Positions 1 to 5,061 of a stretch of 9,128 bases of DNA are shown here, in pieces (the stretch's first letter is position 1; each line of letters begins with the position of its first letter). Location: contig JAPHSI010000244.1 of the NCBI GenBank assembly GCA_026193155.1, forward strand, positions 1 through 9,128. Reading direction: 5' to 3'. Below the pieces are notes generated by a model. That model made no database searches, had not been told where the DNA came from, and saw only the letters and a list, made by a program, of their open reading frames with translations. The position numbers were made by a program, and so were the translations under genes. The DNA is from Sulfurimonadaceae bacterium (GTDB lineage Bacteria > Campylobacterota > Campylobacteria > Campylobacterales > Sulfurimonadaceae).

Positions 1-819
1 AGCTATAACGGGATCAAGATTAGCTACATCAATTTCTAAAACTTCAACATAAGATGCATTATCATCAGAGTAGTGAATTTTAGGTGTGCGTGCTAAATCT
101 TTATCTGCTAAAAACTCTTTAGTTATATCATCATACGCGACTATACCGTTTTTTGCACCGGCTTCTATAGCCATATTACACATAGAAAATCTATCATCCA
201 TACTTAAGTGCTCGATTGTGCTACCGACAAACTCTAAAGTTTTATATAGTGCACCGTCAACTCCAATCATTCGGATAATTTCTAAGATGATATCTTTACC
301 TGTAGTATATTTACCGGGCTTGCCACTTAATACAACTTTGATAGATTCAGGAACTTTAAACCAGTTTCCTCCTGTTATCATAGCAAATGCCAAGTCTGTT
401 GAACCCATACCTGTTGAGAATGCACCTAATGCACCGTGTGTACAAGTATGAGAGTCTGCACCGATGATAACATCACCGGGAATAACAAGACCTTTCTCAG
501 GTAAAAGAGCGTGTTCAATTCCCATATCTTTTTCATCAAAAAAGTTTTTAAGTTTATGTTTTTTAGCAAAATCACGGCTAATTCTTGCTTGATTTGCAGA
601 AGCTATATCTTTTGCAGGTATGAAATGGTCAAGTACAATTGAAAATCCATCGGGATTTGCTAATTTTTCTGCACCATTATCTTCAAAAGCTTTTATCGAA
701 ATAGGAGTAGTAATATCGTTTCCGATAACCATGTCAATGTTTGAGCGGATTATTTCACCAGCATAAACTTTGCGTCCGACATGTTCGGAAAATATTTTTT
801 CAGTTATAGTTTGACCCAT
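1..819 (-). CDS. leuC: 3-isopropylmalate dehydratase large subunit, 3' end cut by window
   Basis: The visible 273 codons read continuously from ATG at 819 to the window edge. The product isomerises 2-isopropylmalate to 3-isopropylmalate in leucine biosynthesis, in the cytoplasm, with a LeuD small subunit and a [4Fe-4S] cluster. Aconitase-superfamily motifs are clear: GADSHTCTHGALGAF at about residues 120-134 and SMCNMAIEAGA at about 212-222. The family's three cluster cysteines lie further towards the C-terminus, in the unseen part; the usual length is about 420 residues for this shorter type. The start is supported by AAGGA about 7 nt upstream. Homoaconitase-type and isopropylmalate enzymes are close in sequence, so the substrate is inferred from the usual assignment in Campylobacterota. 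A leuD partner is not visible and may lie beyond the left edge. Confidence 0.93.
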   Translation of the reverse strand, partial: MGQTITEKIFSEHVGRKVYAGEIIRSNIDMVIGNDITTPISIKAFEDNGAEKLANPDGFSIVLDHFIPAKDIASANQARISRDFAKKHKLKNFFDEKDMGIEHALLPEKGLVIPGDVIIGADSHTCTHGALGAFSTGMGSTDLAFAMITGGNWFKVPESIKVVLSGKPGKYTTGKDIILEIIRMIGVDGALYKTLEFVGSTIEHLSMDDRFSMCNMAIEAGAKNGIVAYDDITKEFLADKDLARTPKIHYSDDNASYVEVLEIDVANLDPVIA

Positions 820-856
820 AGTCAATTCCTTAATTTTAATATTATTAGATAACCAT

Positions 857-889
857 CTTTTTCTATACCTTATGGTATATACGAAAAAG
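857..889. promoter_or_regulatory. Nested inverted repeat upstream of leuC
   Basis: The arms CTTTTTC-TATACC (857-869) and GGTATA-TAC-GAAAAAG (874-889) face each other across a TTAT centre; only the three bases TAC interrupt the symmetry. It sits 38-70 nt upstream of the leuC start. It could be a repressor operator overlapping the leuC promoter, since TATACC and GGTATA resemble -10 elements, or a hairpin in the leuC leader. No T-tract follows on the leuC strand, so it is not a classical terminator. The regulator, if any, is unknown. Confidence 0.45.
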
Positions 890-909
890 ATTTCAATGTC
901 ATAGAGCTA

Positions 910-935
910 AAAAAAGCAAAGAAATTTGCTTTTTT
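910..935 (-). terminator. 11-bp hairpin with A and T tracts, likely intrinsic terminator
   Basis: A perfect 11-bp stem (910-920 against 925-935) closes on the 4-nt loop GAAA. The stem is a GC step inside A/T tracts, so both strands end in a run of T: seven on the minus strand and six on the plus strand. On the minus strand it would end transcripts coming from the 1074-1568 gene, or from a possible small RNA, before leuC. The stem is A/T-rich and so weaker than a textbook terminator, but this is usual for such genomes. Confidence 0.6.
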
Positions 936-949
936 ATAACGCTCGTCTT

Positions 950-997
950 GTTAACACTAGGTTTTCTTCAGCAGAAAGCTCATCGCACTAGAGCGAT
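950..997 (+). repeat. Structured intergenic repeat, copy 1
   Basis: These 48 nt match the reverse complement of 3072-3119 at 38 positions without any gap. Hairpin A (961-979) has six-base arms GTTTTC and GAAAGC, with one T-G wobble, around TTCAGCA. Hairpin B (982-997) has arms ATCGC and GCGAT around ACTAGA. Seven of the ten differences between copies are transitions. A C-G pair in hairpin A and an A-T pair in hairpin B of the other copy are replaced here by T-A pairs, so pairing is kept. Weak similarity may extend to CGCT near 940. Confidence 0.7.
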
Positions 998-1022
998 AGG
1001 ACAGACTTATAAAATTTTCGAA

Positions 1023-1028
1023 ATTATA
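1023..1028 (-). promoter_or_regulatory. TATAAT -10-like box
   Basis: The minus strand reads GGTATAAT here, an exact consensus -10 hexamer. It lies 46-51 nt beyond the stop of the 1074-1568 gene and would start transcription near 1016, towards the structured repeat and leuC. In such AT-rich DNA the hexamer occurs often by chance; only its placement before a structured, terminated stretch makes it notable. Confidence 0.3.
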
Positions 1029-1035
1029 CCATTAA

Positions 1036-1081
1036 AGGTTTAAAATAATTTTTGCAAACTTGACTAATGTTATTTAAACCT
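1036..1081. terminator. Inverted repeat across the 3' end of the 1074-1568 gene
   Basis: The arms AGGTTTAAAATAA (1036-1048) and TTATTTAAACCT (1070-1081) pair along 12 bp with one bulged A, around a 21-nt loop. The stop codon of the minus-strand gene (1076-1074) lies inside one arm. On that strand the stem is followed only by TTTAATGG, so it is a weak terminator or a 3' mRNA end-protecting hairpin rather than a strong intrinsic terminator. Confidence 0.35.
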
Positions 1082-1568
1082 CATATTTCAGGGCTTTTTT
1101 TGTAAATTCGCTTGAACAGAAAAAGATAGCTATAAAAATTGGATTTATTGACACAAAATCCTCTTCGATTTTATCAAAAATCTTAAAAGTAAATCCATCA
1201 CCTTCGTCAGCTGATACGACAAATTCAATTGGTGATAAAGTTTTTACCATATTTAGTATCTTTTTAGCTTTTTTAGAGTTTTCCTCTTTTAAAATATTAA
1301 AGTTGTACCCCTCTGTACTTCTGCGAGAGTGTATAAGCTCTTCTAAAACATCAAGTTTATCCTTGAAGACAACTTTGTTCCACTCTATTTTTGCTTCTTT
1401 AGATTTTACTTGTTTCTCTGAAAGTATGAGCGCATTAGGCTTTTTTTCTTTTATGGATTCAATTAAACTGAGTAGAAAATTTACTCCACCTATATTTTGA
1501 GAAGCTTTTTTCATAAAAAGATGGATAAAAGCTTTTGTATCTTCGTCATGTTTGTTAAAATTACACAT
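1074..1568 (-). CDS. Conserved-looking hypothetical protein, 164 residues
   Basis: I do not recognise this product. It has no signal peptide and no convincing membrane segment, although a hydrophobic stretch, NPIFIAIFFCSS, lies near the C-terminus (about 142-153). The first two thirds are lysine- and glutamate-rich and look helical; the last third (about residues 110-150) has alternating beta-like stretches. It starts MCNFNKHDEDTK, and its cysteines lie only at position 2 and near the C-terminus. ATG at 1568 has AGGAAA about 6 nt upstream, which supports this start. It is divergent from nifS across a 200-nt gap. That hints at shared regulation but gives no function. Real coding is supported by length, ribosome binding site and the absence of a better frame. 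Confidence 0.72.
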   Translation of the reverse strand: MCNFNKHDEDTKAFIHLFMKKASQNIGGVNFLLSLIESIKEKKPNALILSEKQVKSKEAKIEWNKVVFKDKLDVLEELIHSRRSTEGYNFNILKEENSKKAKKILNMVKTLSPIEFVVSADEGDGFTFKIFDKIEEDFVSINPIFIAIFFCSSEFTKKALKYEV

Positions 1569-1768
1569 TATGTTTCCTAAGTTTTTAAAATATATAAATT
1601 AATCATTTATAGGGCATTTTACAAGCTTTAGGCATAAAACATTATAAAAGCAAGTTTAAACGATTTGGCAAATCAGTTTTGTTTAAGCATATCATAATGA
1701 CAAAAGCATTATCATATCAAAATCAAAAAAGGACAAATTTAGTCTGAATTAAAATACTAAGGTAAAAA
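1569..1768. promoter_or_regulatory. Divergent promoter region between hypothetical gene and nifS
   Basis: This 200-nt AT-rich gap must hold the nifS promoter and probably that of the divergent gene. Repeats that could be operators: palindrome GATTT-GGC-AAATC (1662-1674); direct repeat CATATCATAAT / CATATCAAAAT (1688-1698 and 1713-1723, start to start 25 bp, one mismatch); and TTAGT-N12-ACTAA (1739-1760) just before the nifS ribosome binding site. Possible -10 boxes are TATAAA at 1643-1648 on plus and TATAAA at 1611-1606 on minus. I could not single out one promoter or match a known Fur or Rrf2/IscR site. Confidence 0.4.
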
Positions 1769-2983
1769 ATGCAAGTTTATTTAGATAATAATGCTACTAC
1801 AATGTGTGATCCATTGGTAGTAGAAGCAATGTTGCCGTTTTTCAGTGAGTTATATGGAAATCCCAATTCACTGCACAAATTTGGTACAGCTACACATCCG
1901 GCAATAAAAAAAGCCATTGATCAAGTTTATACTGCACTTAATGCAGGTGATAATGATGATATTATTTTTACATCATGTGCTACAGAGTCTAATAACTGGG
2001 TTTTAAAATCTATTTATCATGATTTAATACAGCACGGTGAAAAAAATCACATAATTACAACTGAAGTTGAACATCCTTCAGTTCTTGCAACATGTAGAGC
2101 TTTAGAAGATGATGGTGTTAAAGTAACGTACTTGCCTGTAAATGAAGACGGTATAGTGGAAGCACATACAGTTAAGAGTTTTATAACTGAGCGTACAGCA
2201 TTAGTATCTATAATGTGGGCTTCAAATGAGACAGGTTCAATCTTCCCTATTAAAGAAATAAGTGAAGTTTGTCAGGAAAAAGGTGTGCTTTTTCACTCGG
2301 ATGCAGTTCAGGCAATAGGTAAAATACCTGTAGACTTAACAGATGTGAAAGTTGATTTTGTATCTATGAGTGCACATAAGTTCCATGGTCCAAAAGGTGT
2401 TGGAGCTTTATATATTAGAAACTCACGTAAACTAAGCCCGCTTTTAAACGGTGGTGAACATATGGGTGGAAGAAGAAGCGGTACTTTAAACGTTCCATAT
2501 ATTGTAGGAATGGGTAAAGCAATAGAGCTTGCTACTACAAATATAGAGGAGAAAATGGCTTCTATATCTGCAAAAAGAGATAGACTCGAAGATGCTATTT
2601 TAGAACTTGATGATACTTTTGTTGTAGGAAAACGTGAAAACCGTACACCAAATACTATATTAATATCTATAAGAGGTGTAGAGGGTGAAGGTATGCTTTG
2701 GGATCTAAACAACGGTCAAATCGGTGCTTCAACAGGTTCTGCTTGTGCATCTGAAGATTTAGAAGCAAATACTGTAATGCTTGCAATCGGTGCTGATAAC
2801 GAACTTGCCCATACAGGTATAAGACTCTCTCTTTCTCGTTTTACAACGGATGAAGAGGTTGATTATACGATTAACCATTTTAAAAATGCAGTAGCAAGAC
2901 TTAGAGCAATATCAAGCTCATTTGCAAAACAACAACCGACAGAGGGTGGAGAAGTTAAAGAGTGTGAACTACACCATCATTAG
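1769..2983 (+). CDS. nifS: Cysteine desulfurase, NifS type
   Basis: A PLP enzyme that removes sulfur from L-cysteine as a persulfide and hands it to the NifU scaffold for Fe-S cluster assembly. Visible landmarks are YLDNNATT at the N-terminus, His102 in EVEHP, Asp178 in SDAVQ, the PLP lysine Lys204 in SAHKFHGPKG, and the persulfide cysteine Cys326 in STGSACASEDLEAN. The last of these is typical of the NifS/IscS group. At 404 residues it exceeds Helicobacter NifS (about 387) by a C-terminal tail, roughly from residue 386, ending KECELHHH with a cysteine and three histidines. ATG follows AAGG by about 6 nt. It heads the nifS-nifU-lyase unit. In Campylobacterota this is the general Fe-S machinery and does not imply nitrogen fixation. 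Confidence 0.97.
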   Translation: MQVYLDNNATTMCDPLVVEAMLPFFSELYGNPNSLHKFGTATHPAIKKAIDQVYTALNAGDNDDIIFTSCATESNNWVLKSIYHDLIQHGEKNHIITTEVEHPSVLATCRALEDDGVKVTYLPVNEDGIVEAHTVKSFITERTALVSIMWASNETGSIFPIKEISEVCQEKGVLFHSDAVQAIGKIPVDLTDVKVDFVSMSAHKFHGPKGVGALYIRNSRKLSPLLNGGEHMGGRRSGTLNVPYIVGMGKAIELATTNIEEKMASISAKRDRLEDAILELDDTFVVGKRENRTPNTILISIRGVEGEGMLWDLNNGQIGASTGSACASEDLEANTVMLAIGADNELAHTGIRLSLSRFTTDEEVDYTINHFKNAVARLRAISSSFAKQQPTEGGEVKECELHHH

Positions 2984-2997
2984 CAAGCTAATGATGG
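2974..2997 (+). other. Hairpin over the nifS stop codon
   Basis: CCATCATTAGC (2974-2984) is exactly complementary to GCTAATGATGG (2987-2997), giving 10 bp around a CAAG loop. The stop codon TAG (2981-2983) lies inside the stem. No T-run follows, so this is not an intrinsic terminator. It may slow 3' decay of nifS mRNA or be one end of the spacer's structured DNA. Confidence 0.5.
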
Positions 2998-3003
2998 CAC
3001 CTG

Positions 3004-3154
3004 TTTATCAAATAGTCCGTAAAAGGAAGTAAATTCCTTTTACTTCGCTTGCGCCGCTGAGGCGACTAAAGAACGCACTAGTGCGTTGGGCTTCCTGCCG
3101 AAGGAAACTTAGCGTTAGCGTAGGTAGCGGAATTATTTCCGATACCGTGATAAA
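3004..3154. repeat. Structured, inverted-repeat-bounded spacer between nifS and nifU
   Basis: The 224-nt gap between nifS and nifU has no credible reading frame. Its core is bounded by TTTATCA (3004-3010) and its complement TGATAAA (3148-3154). Inside are a second imperfect inverted pair, GGAAGTAAATTCC (3025-3037) against GGAATTATTTCC (3129-3140), and several hairpins: AAAAGGAA/TTCCTTTT (3021-3041), CGCC-GCTGA-GGCG (3052-3064), a perfect 16-bp palindrome (3072-3087) and TTCC/GGAA (3092-3106). Two tandem TTAGCG units lie at 3109-3120. The centre is richer in G+C than the flanking genes. The layout fits a MITE-like or REP-like inserted element, or a large structured inter-cistronic RNA. No clear target-site duplication was seen. 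Confidence 0.5.
3072..3119 (-). repeat. Structured intergenic repeat, copy 2
   Basis: The reverse complement of this stretch matches 950-997 at 38 of 48 positions, ungapped. Hairpin B is here a perfect palindrome (3072-3087, arms AACGCACT and AGTGCGTT). Hairpin A (3090-3108) has the core arms TTCC and GGAA. Although the two copies are inverted on the chromosome, both lie in the same sense relative to the gene upstream of them: nifS here, and the 1074-1568 gene for copy 1. Confidence 0.7.
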
Positions 3155-3181
3155 TAAAATGGAGGAGGACCCTTCATTTTA
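3155..3181 (+). promoter_or_regulatory. Hairpin just upstream of the nifU ribosome binding site
   Basis: Bases 3155-3165 (TAAAATGGAGG) pair with 3171-3181 (CCTTCATTTTA) over 11 bp including one G-T, leaving the loop AGGAC. The purine run GGAGGAGG (3161-3168), a strong ribosome-binding sequence, is partly buried in it. The real nifU site, AAGGAG at 3194-3199, lies about 13 nt further on and remains free. The hairpin may protect the 5' end of a processed nifU mRNA or influence ribosome loading. Confidence 0.45.
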
Positions 3182-3207
3182 CAGAGTAAAATTAAGGAGA
3201 CAAAATT

Positions 3208-4182
3208 ATGGCAAAAGCAGATCTATTCGGTGAGTCACTTTGGGATGCATATTCTAACAAAGTAACGACACTAATGAATAACCCGCAACATCAGGGTGAA
3301 ATTTTTCAAGAAGATGTAGATAAACGTGGAAATAAACTAATCGTTGCAGATTTCGGTGCAGAGAGCTGTGGTGATGCAGTTAGACTTTACTGGGAGGTTG
3401 ATCCAAAGACAGATATGATTATAGATTCTAAATTTAAATCTTTCGGCTGTGGTACGGCTATAGCATCAAGTGATGTTATGACTGAGCTTTGTATCGGCAA
3501 GACTGTTCAAGAGGCTGTTAAGATTACAAATATAGATGTTGAGATGGCTCTTCGTGATGATCCTGATACTCCTGCTGTTCCACCGCAAAAGATGCATTGT
3601 TCTGTAATGGCGTATGATGTAATTAAAAAAGCGGCAGGTATGTATCTTGGAGTTGATAGCGAGAGTTTTGAAGAAGAAATTATAGTTTGTGAGTGTGCAA
3701 GGGTTTCTCTTCAAACAGTTCAAGAGGTTATCCGTCTAAATGATTTGACTACAGTTGAGCAGATTACCGACTACACAAAAGCGGGTGGTTTTTGTAAAAG
3801 CTGTATTAAACCTGGTGGACACGAAGCAAGAGAGTACTACCTTGTAGATATTTTAGCTGATGTTCGTCGTGAGATGGATGAAGAAAAAATGAAAGCAGCT
3901 GCAGATGCAGGAGCTGAGGGTGATTTTGAGACAATGACACTTGTTCAGCAGATAAAAGCTATCGATGCAGTTATTGATGAATCTGTTCGCCAATATCTTG
4001 TAATGGACGGTGGTAATATGGAAGTTATCGACATCAAAACAAATGATGAAAATATTGACGTATATATTCGTTACCTTGGTGCTTGTAACGGTTGTGCAAG
4101 TTCTACTACAGGTACACTTTACGCAATTGAATCAACTCTAAAAGAGAAACTAAGTAAAAAAGTAAGAGTACTTCCAATCTAG
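3208..4182 (+). CDS. nifU: Fe-S cluster scaffold protein NifU, three-domain form
   Basis: This is the scaffold on which NifS-derived sulfur and iron are assembled into clusters. The 324 residues show the full NifU layout. The N-terminal IscU-like domain (about 10-145) has ligands Cys54 in ESCGD, Cys81 in FGCGTA and Cys131 in MHC. The central [2Fe-2S] domain has Cys161 and Cys163 (CEC) and Cys196 and Cys199 (CKSC). The C-terminal Nfu domain (about 243-324) has Cys293 and Cys296 (CNGC) in YLGACNGCAS. The IscU chaperone-binding LPPVK region reads VPPQK here, as expected for NifU rather than IscU. ATG at 3208 follows a strong AAGGAG by 8 nt. Length and domain order resemble Helicobacter NifU closely; nothing is missing. 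The following gene is probably translationally coupled to it. Confidence 0.97.
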   Translation: MAKADLFGESLWDAYSNKVTTLMNNPQHQGEIFQEDVDKRGNKLIVADFGAESCGDAVRLYWEVDPKTDMIIDSKFKSFGCGTAIASSDVMTELCIGKTVQEAVKITNIDVEMALRDDPDTPAVPPQKMHCSVMAYDVIKKAAGMYLGVDSESFEEEIIVCECARVSLQTVQEVIRLNDLTTVEQITDYTKAGGFCKSCIKPGGHEAREYYLVDILADVRREMDEEKMKAAADAGAEGDFETMTLVQQIKAIDAVIDESVRQYLVMDGGNMEVIDIKTNDENIDVYIRYLGACNGCASSTTGTLYAIESTLKEKLSKKVRVLPI

Positions 4183-4184
4183 TT

Positions 4185-5060
4185 ATGATTGATTATATAA
4201 ATCTTGGTGCAACACTGTTTGTACCAAGTACCCATAAAAACCTCACCCCTATTTTAAAACAAGAAAAATATCCAAATTTAAAAAGTATAGTTATAGATGC
4301 AGAAGACGGTATAAATGACAATGAGCATCAAGATGCTAAAAAAAATATTCAAGATATAGTTCAAAATTATAAAAAAAATTCCCTTTTAGTTTTTATACGC
4401 CCAAGAGATACAAAAGACTTAAAAGAGTTTTTAACATACACAAATATAGATAAAATAGATGGTTTTATCCTTCCAAAATTTTCATTAGATAATGCAGACG
4501 CTTATTTAGAACTTCTAAGTAAGAGTAAACACTCATTTATGCCATCAATAGAAGGCAGTGAGCTTTTTGATACGGATGCATTAAGAAGATTAAGAGATAA
4601 ACTTTTAAAGCATAAAGAACGCATTGTTTTAGTGCGTTTTGGTTTAGAGGATATGTTAAAGCAACTTGGCATGAAAAGGTCTTGTGAATATAGCATATTT
4701 GATTATGCAGTATGTGCATCTGTTCTTGGAAATTTTTTGGCTGCATTTAAAAGTGTAGGTTTTGGAGTTAGTGGAGGTGTATATCCATACTTTAATGATA
4801 AAGACGGATTTATAAAAGATGTCAAGCGTGATTTAAAAGAGGGGCTTTTTTCCAAAACCATAATCCATCCCTCACAAATAGATTTAGTTAATCAAGTATA
4901 TAAAGTTAGCAAAAATGAATTAGATGAAGCTAAAAAGCTTTTAAAAAGCTCTGATGCTGTAATAAACTTAGATGGGAAAATGGGTGAAGTTAAAACCATG
5001 AGCCCTTACTCTAAAGAGATTATAAAAAGGGCTGAGGTTTACGGTATAAAAGAGCTATAA
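4185..5060 (+). CDS. HpcH/HpaI aldolase / citrate lyase beta-like TIM-barrel protein
   Basis: CitE-superfamily motifs occur in order: LGATLFVPSTHKN (7-19), IDAEDGI (37-43), FIRPRD (70-75, Arg72), GFILPK (93-98), PSIEGSELF with Glu123, RFGLEDMLKQLG (151-162, Asp156) and IIHPSQI (226-232). Glu123 and Asp156 are the likely metal ligands by family analogy. Family members cleave or form C-C bonds of CoA thioesters or oxo-acids; no substrate can be read here, and no CitD or CitF partner is nearby. The LGATLFVPSTHKN opening recalls the C-C bond lyase-like proteins found near tellurium-resistance genes, but that is recall only. The start lies 2 nt after the nifU stop with no clear ribosome binding site, so translation probably depends on nifU. 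Its stop is 1 nt from that of the convergent lapD gene. Confidence 0.85.
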   Translation: MIDYINLGATLFVPSTHKNLTPILKQEKYPNLKSIVIDAEDGINDNEHQDAKKNIQDIVQNYKKNSLLVFIRPRDTKDLKEFLTYTNIDKIDGFILPKFSLDNADAYLELLSKSKHSFMPSIEGSELFDTDALRRLRDKLLKHKERIVLVRFGLEDMLKQLGMKRSCEYSIFDYAVCASVLGNFLAAFKSVGFGVSGGVYPYFNDKDGFIKDVKRDLKEGLFSKTIIHPSQIDLVNQVYKVSKNELDEAKKLLKSSDAVINLDGKMGEVKTMSPYSKEIIKRAEVYGIKEL

Positions 5061-5061
5061 A

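Larger units (their letters stand above)
908..1016 (-). ncRNA. Possible small RNA carrying the structured repeat
   Basis: This is an inferred unit, not a recognised family. On the minus strand a TATAAT box (1028-1023) is followed about 7 nt later by a stretch without a convincing reading frame. That stretch contains two small hairpins (997-982 and 979-961) and ends in the 11-bp hairpin plus seven T at 935-909. Promoter, structured body and terminator in the right order and spacing suggest an RNA of about 110 nt. No -35 match was found, which is common in Campylobacterota. It does not match SRP RNA, 6S RNA or tmRNA as I know them. It could equally be a repeat relic followed by the terminator of the upstream gene. 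Confidence 0.3.

Noticed and set aside
86..451. 121-codon open frame on the plus strand
   Set aside because: It lies wholly antisense to the well-supported leuC reading frame and its product resembles nothing known.
908..1016. SRP RNA, 6S RNA or tmRNA
   Set aside because: The characteristic conserved sequences of these RNAs are absent; only a new or unassigned RNA remains possible.
2308..2712. 134-codon open frame on the minus strand
   Set aside because: It is the antisense shadow of the conserved NifS core including the PLP lysine region; no family features.
3004..3154. Insertion sequence remnant
   Set aside because: There is no transposase fragment and no clear target-site duplication; only a non-coding inverted-repeat element can be supported.
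3159..3233. Short frame starting at ATG 3159 (24 codons) overlapping the nifU start
   Set aside because: It has no ribosome binding site ahead of it, runs into nifU in another frame, and its first codons are explained by the hairpin and purine run.
1769..4182. Evidence for a nitrogen-fixation island
   Set aside because: NifS and NifU are the general Fe-S assembly system in Campylobacterota; no nitrogenase structural or cofactor genes are seen.
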